Part shown: positions 50,431 through 60,731 of the stretch, one piece after another
Layout of the letters: each line of letters starts with the position of its first letter
Position numbering within the stretch: position 1 is the stretch's first letter
Assembly: GCA_023159155.1 (NCBI GenBank)
Contig: JAJNNX010000003.1
Span: 1,550,001 to 1,614,000, forward strand
Direction of reading: 5' to 3'
Source: Ustulina deusta
Taxonomy: Eukaryota; Ascomycota; Sordariomycetes; Xylariales; Xylariaceae
Length of the DNA stretch: 64,000 bases
Program-made: the position numbers and the translations under genes
Notes under the pieces: model-generated
What the model saw: only the letters and a program-made list of their open reading frames with translations
Told to the model about the DNA's origin: nothing
Databases searched by the model: none

Positions 50431-52791
50431 TCAGTTTATCTCGTCCGACGATCGCTTGACACCATTGCTTCCACAGCCTCCCCGAAATTGCCCGAGGAGC
50501 TTCTCAAGGTCAGGCACATTAAGGCCCTTCCAGCCTCTGCTAGCCTGCTCGCACTCTCCGATGTCGATGACGGCGCCCACTAGGCCCTTGGTGATCTCAT
50601 CGTCGACAACACTATCGCGTTTATATGCCGGGTGCTTGGCGACGAATTGCCGGATCCATTTCGCTGCGGTCCACAGCTCGCCGCTCGCACGCTTGCGGAT
50701 GAGGTCAAGGTACGTGGAGAGTTCGCAGCGTGTCTGTACGTCTACATTGACGGAGTCAAGGTAGCTCTCAACGATGAGGATGAGGCCGGGGAAGTCGTGC
50801 TCCTCGGACTTGGACCCATTGATCACCTCATCGACCGTCATCAGCGCGTACTCGTCCTCGACGGGGCTGACGGGAGTCGCCGGTCGGCTGGTCGTCGGCG
50901 AGGCCGCGTTTGATCCCACGGCGCTCCGGGGCGTTCGGTTGGGGAACGGGTTCTTCCGGAAGTAAAACTTCTTCTCCAGCACGGCATCTCGCGCGTGCGC
51001 TGTCTCCATGTTTTCGTCGACCTTGACGATAGGGATGTAGAAGTTTAGGTCGAAGCTTAGGATAGCCCGTGTGATTAGTACCATGAAGACGGAAAACGCG
51101 GCGTTCTCAAAGTCCGTGATCTGAATCTCCATGGGCCGAAACTCAACACGCCAGCCGATGTCGGACCCTGCCGGGGGAGGCTTGAATCGCATGTGCTGCC
51201 AGTTGGTGCTTTGCAAGTTCTCAAAGTGATCGGCCTTGGTCAAATCTAGCTCCTCCAGGTCTTCATTAAAGATAACAATAGGATCACGGATAAACAAGTG
51301 TGCAAAGTGCGTAGCTAGCAGATCATCCATGCCGCCCTCAAGAAGTTGTGCCTTGATGGATTCATCAATGACAAGGTTAGGGTCAAAGTACTCGGGTCGA
51401 AGACGCGGGTCAGTGCTGATATAAGTCGAGTTTGAGGCGTAACGAGATTTGGGAATTCGCCATCGACTCTCTCTGAGGGGCTAGTAATTGTTAGCTGGCG
51501 AGTTTCGGGACTAGGTGTTGGAACTTCTACTCACTTTTTCTCCTAGCTCTTCAGCAGTCCGGTCATCAACAGCCCGGCTAATTTGGTTCCAGCGAACGTC
51601 TGTACCTGCCAAAAATCCTTTGTATATCGGCGTGGCGGCCGTCAATGCTAGCATAATGGGACCGAGTGGGCTCAGTTGATCATACATCTTCCTGCCCTCT
51701 GTGATGTTTTTCGCCTGGAATGTGATTTGCAAGCAACAACTTCCCATGCCAAACGCCATGGCATCCATGTGGATGAAGTTGTCTGGAGCCGCCCCATTTC
51801 TCACATCGTCATCTTCCGGCCAGTTGTGAAGATCATGGTTGACCGTGGGGTCCTTCCATGGATTTGGTGTTTTCTCATCATGAAAAACGGGGACATTTAC
51901 CTGTACCTTTCTTCCTCGACGCCATCGAATATTAGCAGCCAATGTAGGAAAGCGGATGTGAGGGTTCGCAATCTCATCCGGAACAAACTGGGAGCGAAGT
52001 TTAGGTCCCGAGGGGGGATAATATGGATCGGTAAACACTCCAGGAACACCAAGGCGGGGGAAGGTTGTAAGCGTGATAGGGTATTCTTCACTTTCCATGT
52101 GCTCTTTGGCGATCTTTCTCCTAGGCCAAGTTTAGCGCTTGTGCGTAGTGTACTCGTGTAGAGTAAATGTTACCTCGTCTTCATATCAGGCTCGACGTCC
52201 AATAACTCCTTGAAGCCAATTCCCCAAGGTTTGCCCGGAGTAGCTTCGAGCATGAATCTACCAAACTCGGGGTGGAACACCGGCAGAGGATTTGAGCTCT
52301 GCAGCTTGACATCCCGGAGATCGGGGACACCGCCGCCGTTAGCGGACAACTCCTCATCCGCAGCAAGTGCTTTCAGAATGTCGGCCTGCCGAAGAGACAG
52401 AAGCACACTCGGGGAGTCGTTAGAATACCGAACAACAAGGTATTCGACCTATCAGAGGGAGTTAGATGTACAGTTCAGCCCGAAAGGAGCATGGCGTCAA
52501 TCACCTCATCACCCCAGAGCATGGCATCTCGTTCCTTATGCTTTGCCTTGTTCCAGATCTCCAGCAATTGCTACCCCCCAAGTCAGCCTTTGATCCTAGC
52601 AAATGGCGGGCCGCCGATGGCATAACGGCACTACCTTGATACCCCATTCTCTCACTTGTTGCGCATGCTTCTGCGCATCTGGCCAATCAAGGGCAGTGCC
52701 CAATGCTCTGTAAGGAACGGTTAGCGAAGGTTCGCAGCATGACGAAGGAACTCTCTCAACCTCGAAACCAGTAAACGTACAAGAGACCCAT
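50431..52791 (-). CDS. gsh1: glutamate-cysteine ligase (gamma-glutamylcysteine synthetase)
   Basis: Catalyses the ATP-dependent joining of glutamate and cysteine, the rate-limiting first step of glutathione synthesis in the cytosol. Six exons (52791-52781, 52707-52635, 52570-52505, 52448-52174, 52120-51535, 51480-50431) encode 686 residues, the usual eukaryotic GCS size. The first exon is only 11 nt (MGL plus two bases) and splices to give MGLLALGTALDWPDA, the conserved fungal N-terminus. Other family features are LWGDE/VEYLVV around 46-56, PHIRFPTLAANIRWRRG (about 195-211), FIHMDAMAFGMGSCCLQ (about 258-273), RWRIPKSRY at the start of exon 6, and GWRVEFRPMEIQ in the C-terminal third. All five introns have GT..AG ends and restore one uninterrupted frame. 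It has no close partner gene in the window. Confidence 0.97.
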
Positions 52792-54201
52792 TCCGGGCTA
52801 CGAGATCTTGGTAAGCTAGTGAGATGTCTTGCAATGAAACGAATGAAGTAATATAGGCGCCTGTCACGGGAAGAGCCGTTTTTGCCACTGCGATATTCGA
52901 ACGTGGGTCTCCTCAATAGGAAAAGCGGACACAAAAGAGGGATTGCTTGACAGTCCAGAGAAGCGTGATGTGAATTGAATCAGGCGTTTTCAGCCAACCA
53001 GCGTAATTGTGATTACCAGGTTGTTAATGCTCCTATGGGTGCCCCCGACCCGAACGTACGATCGATGACCTGTTTCGGTGTGTCGATAGAGCAGACGGAG
53101 AAGGGAACCAGAGTCGTCGCCTTATAGCCCTGGCGATCATCAGACGCGGTTGGTGCCGGCTTCACTTGATATTTCCCCGCCACGCCGTTTACCTGTGAAA
53201 CCCCTCCACGGGTTCCTCACACAAGATCAATAACCCCCCACGATTGTTTAGGGTCCCATGAGCATCGCTGCGAATAGGAGGATTGGTAGGGGTGCTGAAG
53301 GTGGGTTGGTTATGCAGTTAGTACTAGACGAAGCACGCAATTTCTCTCGGTCTCGGGGAACAACTTAAATACCCACGTCTGGATTCCTCTTTACTTAAAT
53401 TTGGCTATAAAAATAGGTAATGCCACGGCTTCGTCCGCCTGTATTCTATTGCGGTATCCCGCCCGTGGGTGGAGAACGGGATTTAAGTTTGGGGGCGAGG
53501 TGAAGTCTAGGTAAGTAGGTATTGAGTGAAGAGACGACCCTCCTCCTTTCAGTGGACTCGAGGATTTCCTTTCTTGCTTGTTTCCTTAGTTTCGAGATTT
53601 TCACGGCCGGTCTCGTTGATGCGCCCGTGGGGCGCTAGGCGGGAATCGAGAGCGTTGCCGGTTACGCCCACCCACATATCGAGTCTTGCTTAGAAATACA
53701 GTTCGCATCGTGTCAACGTGACGGACGGGAGCTTGTCACCGAACTGTCTTTGGCGCTACTATCAAACTGGAGCTGGCTTGTTTCGGAGATTCGGGCTTTC
53801 TGTGGCGGTGCATTTCTTACTCGCTAGCCGCCACACTTCATCCTCTTCGACTAATCGGAATTCCTATCCTATCTGCTGTACGTTCGTGTCTCACCTGCAC
53901 GGAAAGAGTCGGCTTAAGCTCCTGCAACACTGCCGCCGTTATCGCGCGGTCGATGCAAGCTATATAGGAAATATGTCTATTATTCTATGGATGCGTCCCT
54001 TTCTATTCGACCTCAGGCGAGATCTTTTCCAACGACGAGCGAGGGTATCCAAGTTGGCTGCCATCTCTTTTCGTGAGACCGATGGATGAAACACCGATCA
54101 TAAAAATAAAATTCCCATACGAGCCGTGTACTACAGCTTGTGTCCGGAGAAACCATCTAGCGCAATGGTGTAGCAAGATAGACTACCTGCTGAAGTGGTC
54201 G
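52792..54201. other. intergenic, gsh1 promoter and permease 3' flank
   Basis: 1.4 kb. The left part must hold the gsh1 promoter. I looked for a Yap1-type TTACTAA/TGACTAA site and saw no clear one. A 123-codon plus-strand frame at 53718-54089 starts with GTG, has no domain and is not called. Confidence 0.55.
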
Positions 54202-56393
54202 TTACACGGTTTGGTGAGCTTTCTCGTCAGAGGCCCTGGAAGAGCCGTCTTCTGCAGGAATGGGCACACTTTCACCCATGATCACGTCAAATTTCTGCAA
54301 TTAGCACTATCGTAAGCGAATATAGCCAAGGTTTTGTAGCTCCGGCCCACTCACCGGTCCTTCGAACGTCTTGCCATACAGAATCCAATAGGTCCCAATC
54401 AGAAACAGGAAAATGCCTATCACCGCAGTAACATAATCTATCCAAGTTAGTCTTGGAGCTGTCGATATCTCCTTGAGGGAAAGGGTCTTTTACTCATATT
54501 ATTGCTCGAGACTGGGAGTGTACCAGGGAACGTGAAAAACTACAAATCACGAGTGAGTTCCTCGCTTATATCGATATCAGGGCAGAGACTAGGCGGAAAG
54601 ACCTACCACAGACGTGACAATGACGAAGATTGCTGCGACCCAGTTGATAACCCAACCGCTTCTACCGAGCGCGAAAAACGTATTTTCCGACTGCCACTCT
54701 TTGAGGACGCCGCGGCCACGGATAAGCAACACCACGACGGGGAACGCATAGGATACGTTAAGGAATATCGTGCAGCTGGAGACATAGGCCCCAAACGCAA
54801 CCGAAGGTCCGAGGTAAAGCAGTCCGAAGAGAGCGTTGAATACGAATGTGAACATTATTGTTCGGACAGGCACATCGAGACCAGGGGTGATATGAGCAAA
54901 GCTAGTTGACAGGTAGCTCTAGCGCTAGCAGGATCAGAGGCTCGAGAGCGAGGGCTTACTTACTAGTCGTGGTAAACGACGCCTTTATCCCGAGCCATGG
55001 CGTATAACCTGCGATGCTCGGAGTTAGTTGTCGCTATTTCGACCGCCATTTGTGAGTGTTTTGGAACCGTGGGGAGCTTCCAAGTTACGGTTTTTGCCCG
55101 AAAAGAAGCATTGATACCCCCCAAAGTCGATAAATCAAAGAGTTTTGGCCCTGGGTATTACTTACAACCTGCTGGTGCTTGTGATGCACCCGTTTGTGCC
55201 ATTAACAAAGCAAACCGCGAGCGCGAGGGTCAAAACCGTCGCGGCCGCACGGCTACCAGTCGCCTGGAAGATGAGCTCGGTAATGGGCATGTTTGTCGAG
55301 GTGTGCAAAACGGTCTCGGGATCCGTGATGCAAAAGAGGATAACCAGAATGAAGGCAATTCCGCTGATTGCCGGATTAGCTGCGCCACAATCATACACCC
55401 ACGCATAACTCACGTCACTCCGCCCACGGCTACGGCGTAGATGATCGCCCGAGGGGCGTCGACAGCCGGCGTCGGCATTTCTTCTGTCATATGGAGCGCC
55501 GCGTCAAATCCGATGAGCGACAACGCAGACTGCAGCAATCCCAGAATCCAAGCTAGCCCGTCCGGCCACCCCGTCTCGTTTTGGAAATTGGTGAATACGA
55601 AACGCGCGTCATTCTTGTCTGAAGTCGCGAGGAGGACAATGCTAATGACGATGACGGCTAGTATAGACCAGTATAAGGCCGCGTCGTTCCAGCGGCCTAA
55701 TATCCTATTGCCCCAGATGTTCGCCCCGGTCGTAAAGGTGAGGACCGCTAGGAAAATCAGATACGTCGCCCACTGCTTTATTTGATACGTTCCGTTTGAC
55801 GCCAGGACAACCGCTGCTTGTATAAATTGGGCTGTAATCATTATTAGCCAACGGACACGAGAGGATGGCCAGCACTGTCCTCACCGCAAAAGAAACCCTC
55901 CGTTGTCACTAACGTAAGCCAGCCGGCAATGTTGGTCCAGCCGACCCAGAAGCTCTGCGAAGCGGCTATTAGTCACCCCGCGAACCCAGACTCGTTAAGT
56001 CCGCATGACGGAGCCGCACCATGGATTTCTTCCATCTATCTGTGCATAAAGCATAGACGAAATGATACTGTCCTCCAGCCGTCGGCCATATCGCGGCAAG
56101 CTCTCCGAGACTGGCCGCCAGTGCGAAATTGCACAAGACACAGAAGATGAAGCCGTACAAGAAGGCGACAGATCCGCCCGAGGGTAGGACGAGGCCAATC
56201 GATCCGGCAAGTGCTATCCACGTGCTGAGCAGACGAAGTCAGGATTAAGATTATTATTAACTCTTGCCAGGGATGTGATGACTAACTTGAGGATCGCGAA
56301 TGTCAGCGCAACCATCGTTAGCCGAGATAGGCGAGGCTGCAGATGACCTTCCCCGGCCGTGCCGGCTGACGATGATCTCCTTAGGGACACCAT
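54202..56393 (-). CDS. APC-family amino acid / GABA-type permease
   Basis: Ten short exons (56393-56287, 56224-56020, 55954-55885, 55831-55414, 55363-55166, 55008-54964, 54901-54607, 54539-54494, 54437-54355, 54294-54202) join into one 519-residue frame. About 12 hydrophobic helices fit the APC superfamily. Conserved parts are FAILNTWIALAGSIGLVLPSGG in helix 1, GELAAIWPTAGGQYHFVYAL, FWVGWTNIAGWL, the helix-6 region GFDAALHMTEEMPTPAVDAPRA, and CITSTSRLLYAMARDKG. The helix-6 MTEEMPTP pattern is typical of the fungal GABA/choline/amino-acid permease branch. The N-tail is short (about 24 residues) and the C-tail is polar and acidic. It probably imports an amine or amino acid at the plasma membrane; the substrate is not shown by sequence. 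It diverges from the nitrilase gene, with about 1.4 kb between start codons. Confidence 0.93.
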
Positions 56394-57786
56394 TTAGCCA
56401 AGTCCGAGCTATTGAATTAGGAAGGGGGAAGGGGGGGGGGGACGATTGACCACAATAATGTTACTAATGAAAACTACGAGAAGAGGAATTTCCGTGGCAA
56501 CCGATCTTTTAAACCGAGTTACGAGTTCTCGTCTTGTCAGATTTTCGTCTATTCAGGACAGTCGATCAATTGCAGGCCAGAGAAGAGTGGAAATAGAGTT
56601 GTCTAGATAATTCAACCAACCAAGGTAGCTAGATCCCCCCCTCTGATGACGCCTTGGCCTTGATTACAATGTTGTACAATGTGCTGACCGTGCGGTAAAA
56701 AACAGCTGAGCTGAACTTGGGTACGTGCCGCGACGGCGTAGTTTGCCTGACGACCCATGTCCGGTTCGATTCACCGCTTCTTTCCATGAATCAACTTGTG
56801 AGATAAGGTGTTTGCTCTTCATGTTTATAACTCCCTTTTTGCTTGCTGCTATGTCATACCTGGAATAGAGAATCTATCCTAAAATAGAGAAGTTCGTAAC
56901 ACATGCCCTTCTTAGCCGCTAGAACGACCATTGGGCAACGTACGGAGAGACACAGAGAATGTAAGGGACCATGGCACAAGTCCTACATCACCACTGATGC
57001 CACACCGTGCGTTGGTGGGTTGGTCCAATCACTTGGAGACTACTAATTGAATGATTTGATACGCCCCTGGGACGGGATACATGGTCGAGATCTGTGGTTG
57101 CAAGATAAGGCCGTGGCGCCAGATGCGGTACTTGCTTGATCCTCGCTTCTGCAGACGGGCTGTGTGACCGGAGTAGTACCGCAGGTGAATTGTGGGATTT
57201 TGTGGGAATCATGAAGAGGATAAGGCCGGGTCACGGTGGATTTTGGAGATGGATTTGGATGGGCGAGTTCAAACCCCGGACATATCACGATTCCGGCAAC
57301 TCGAAACTCTTCGTACAAAGCTAGGGATTCGAGACGAGCGGAGCAGACGGAGCTTAGGGATTTGTTGTTTTGAGCTAGGACATCGATCTCTTTAAAAAGA
57401 TGGAAAGACTCTGCGATCGCGAATCCTTCCGTCATGGTATTTTAGGGGCTTCAACAGATGGCTATTCCTAATACTGGTAGTTTCGGTAGGCCCATTTATG
57501 TAACTCCATGACAAAAGCAGGCTACAACAACGTCGAGTGATACGACTGCTGCGTATTATATACAATTGCGGGGATGCACACCAATACATTCATTCTATGG
57601 CTCACATGAATCATTGATGAATGGTCCAAACATTCGATTGCTCGTCAAAACCCCGCATGGAGGCACACCGAGCACTGGTATATATATAGTTGCGGGCACG
57701 AAACCCTCGGGACTAATCTTGAGGGTTACATCCAAAGCAATCCACCATCACTCCTACATCACACTCATATCACACACCCCACCAAC
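56394..57786. promoter_or_regulatory. divergent promoter, permease / nitrilase
   Basis: 1.39 kb between the two start codons; both promoters lie here, making co-regulation possible. A clear TATA box serves the nitrilase side. I see no other gene. A G11 run near 56431-56441 and a CCAAT near 57027 are present, but I cannot assign them a function. Confidence 0.6.
57679..57688 (+). promoter_or_regulatory. TATA box of the nitrilase gene
   Basis: TATATATATA about 100 bp upstream of the ATG at 57787. It fits an inducible gene. Confidence 0.55.
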
Positions 57787-58935
57787 ATGACCACCATGGT
57801 TCGCGTCGGAGCAGTGCAAGCAGAACCCGTTTGGCTTGATCTCGACGGAGGCGTCGATAAAACCATCTCACTGATCAAGAATGCTAGTGCAGATGGAGTG
57901 CAGGTCCTTGGGTTTCCCGAGGTCTGGATTCCAGGTTATCCATGGTGAGGGATAACAGATCATCACCTTGGTGTCTGAAGCTAACGCCGACTTGCCTCTC
58001 ATCTAGGTCCATGTGGACCTCAAGTGTCATTGAGAATACCCATATCATTCATGAGTATATGGCCAATTCCATGCCGCGTGACTCAGCTCAGATGCGACGC
58101 ATCCAGGCAGCTGTAAAGGAAGCAGAGATGTTTGTTGTCCTCGGATATAGCGAGAGGGATGGGGGAAGCCTGTATATGGCACAGTCGTTCATCTCGCCTA
58201 AAGGGGAAATTGTCCATCATCGCCGCAAGATCAAGCCAACTCATGTAGAGCGTACGATTTGGGGCGAGGGACAGGCCGAATCTCTCAAATGCGTGGTGCC
58301 GTCGCAGTTCGGCAAGATCGGAGCATTGAATTGCTGGGAGCACCTACAGCCCCTACTTCGATACTATGAGTACTCGCAGGGAGTACAGATTCATGTGGCA
58401 AGGTAAGGCCCTCCTTCGCCAATTCATACCGATACCTGATCGGGTAGGTAGTTGGCCGTCAGAATTTGAGATGCCAGATCCCAAGAAGATTGCGTGGCTC
58501 TACCACGAGACTGGAGAGGCGAGCTACCGGGCTTCGCAATTTATGGCAATTGAAGGCCAGTGTTTCGTCCTGGTTGCATCGCAAATCCTCACAGAGAAGA
58601 ACCTAGAGAAAAATAATCTCACTGGTAACCCTGTTACAAAAACGGTAAGATTCCCATCTCACTACCGATCACTCACGTCGAGTCTGAGTCTGAGACTGAA
58701 ACGCGAATACTAGCCCGGAGGTGGGTTTTCTATGATCTTCGGACCAGATGGCAAGCCGTTGTGTGAACCGCTGGGTGATGGCGACGAAGGAATCCTGTTC
58801 ACTGACGTTAATTTGCGCGACATTGACTACCCCAAGGCGTTCATCGACGTGGTTGGACATTACGCCCGGCCCGACTTGCTGAGTTTACTGGTCAACCCGA
58901 AAGCGGATAGACATGTGACGGAGATGGCCAAATAA
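57787..58935 (+). CDS. fungal nitrilase (carbon-nitrogen hydrolase family)
   Basis: Four exons (57787-57944, 58007-58402, 58452-58644, 58714-58935) encode 322 residues. The family hydrolyses nitriles to carboxylic acids and ammonia, or in the cyanide-hydratase branch cyanide to formamide. The catalytic triad is visible: Glu45 in [12 protein letters not shown], Lys127 in [12 protein letters not shown], and Cys162 in [13 protein letters not shown]. Other conserved parts are IHVASWPS (about 181-188), [12 protein letters not shown] (251-262) and GILFTDVNL. The length matches fungal aliphatic/aryl nitrilases and is shorter than typical cyanide hydratases (about 350-370), so I favour nitrilase, though sequence alone does not settle the substrate. 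The start at 57787 is the first of two close in-frame ATGs (57787, 57796). It faces the Zn2Cys6 regulator tail to tail and diverges from the permease. Confidence 0.94.
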
Positions 58936-59028
58936 TCCAACAATGTCTCGGTCAAGGAAAAGAGTAGCCGTTATCATAGGTGGTGGCACGGAGAGTACCA
59001 GCCATGTCCGCAGTTCCCTGTGAGCTCA

Positions 59029-60731
59029 TTAGATGAACCAGGGCGCGCTTAGATTGAGATCAATGGTATCCCACCACTTCAGGCCACCAGCTCTGCCAGA
59101 GTCTGCCTGAAGATCCTTCTGTTTCCAGAACGATTCGATGATATGTCTGAGAACGAATACGTTTCCAATATGTCTCTCCTCATCCATACGATCAAGGGTT
59201 CGTAGTATACTAATTCTCTGATCATCAGTTTCGGTCTCGCAAGCGATAACAAAAAGTGGCCACGGGCTTGTGCAGACTTCCAAGCTGCCAAGAATCTGCA
59301 AGGCGTGTTGTAGATTCGCTGATTTAATGTCCTGAGAATTCTCAGCGCTGCCAATTCTATGTAGATAGAGAAAGGTAGCGATCCGGTACAGCTCAGCTGT
59401 AGCCAGTGTCCTGAGGCGGTCGTGCCGGGATAGGTGTTCCTCGTGCCTTGGATCCAATCGCTGTGTCAATGAAGAAATTCTACTCTCAAGTGCCTTGTAC
59501 TCCATCGCCCTTTTAGACTTTTCTTGATCGAGAGATGCCGCTTGATCGCCGTGGAGTTCTATGGCGCGCCAACTATTCACGTAGCTGATGATCTCCATGA
59601 CTTCAACGGAGCATCCTAGAGAGCCGATAATCTACCAAGTAATTAGTTTCGAAAGATATTGAGTAGGGACCTCTGTCACTATACCATCGAGGTGTCAAAA
59701 CGAGAGTCTTGTAGAAGCCGGAGGGAAGCAGGGCCGTGGGGCCACTGTTTAAGGGGCTGGCTGAAGCCACCAAGGACTTCGTGGTATAAAAACCATGTGT
59801 AGAGAAATCTATAGGCCAGGTGCCCGCCATGTATACTAGCTAGTTGGTGGAGGATCTTCTGAGCTCCGTAGAGATGCAAACTCCAATTACCCTCAGTTTC
59901 ATCAAACACCTTTCAGCTGTCAGTCTACGTAGAATAGTTAGTTCGAAGGTTGGATCATACATTGTACACGCAAAGCATCATAGAGGTCGCTAGCTGCGTT
60001 TCCGTAGTACCGAATGACTCGGTTGATAGTGAAGAAGACAGTGACCTGATTGCTTCGGCTTTGTACGACAAGGCGTGCTCAGGCCCCCATAAATGGAAAG
60101 CGGAAACGGCGAATATGGCGTTCCGAAGGCCGTGAGAAGCTTTCCCGCCACTGGACAAGGCCATAGGGATCAGATCATCTCGGAACCCATTATTGACGTT
60201 GATGGTCGAGATCATCCGCGACAGTTTGTCGTGATCTGTGAGATAGATTAGAGAGATGTGTCGGTGGTGCTGTAAGGCGTCATACAATAACTGAGGAGAT
60301 GGGATTCTCTCTCATGGAAGTTCGGGAGGAGTGGAATACTTCTCACCGGTCGCTGTTGGTTGCGGAGAAGTAAAAGCTCGTTGAGCACCATCAAGCCCTT
60401 TCCGTTATGCATGAGGTCCTCGTAGGTCATATTTAGGAACTGTTTCCCATAGTCGGTAGGATTGTGTGGACTGCAGTGAACTGCTTGGTCTGGGATTCGA
60501 CTTCCCCTGCGTCGGCCGTCCGGTTGATCAGGCCAGGCGAGACGGATGCCATAGCCCAGACATTCTCTGCCAGTTCGGAGGCAGTTATTACAAGCCGGAT
60601 ACCCACGATCGCAGCCTATCTTTCGCCCTTGAACACACACGGCAGTGAGTGGGCCTACTCATATTTAGGGGAAAGCTTGCTTACTTACTCTTGCAAGTCC
60701 AACAGCCCTGTGTTCGTCTTACGGTTTCCAT
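59029..60731 (-). CDS. Zn2Cys6 fungal transcription factor
   Basis: Five exons (60731-60689, 60627-60347, 60290-59961, 59909-59685, 59631-59029) encode 493 residues. The zinc cluster has all six cysteines at 10, 13, 20, 27, 30 and 37 (C-x2-C-x6-C-x6-C-x2-C-x6-C) with the basic stretch KRRKIGC. An intron divides it between Lys14 and Arg15. The rest fits the fungal-specific transcription factor domain 2 type: a NAIFAVSAFHLWG segment, LYGAQKIL, and a C-terminal SPWPLFVIACE motif. It should act in the nucleus as a pathway regulator. It is convergent with the nitrilase at only 93 bp and next but one to the permease, so those two are likely targets; this is inference from position. Confidence 0.93.

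Noticed and set aside
53718..54089. 123-codon plus-strand frame between gsh1 and the permease
   Set aside because: Starts with GTG, has no domain and sits in a region with no other coding signs.
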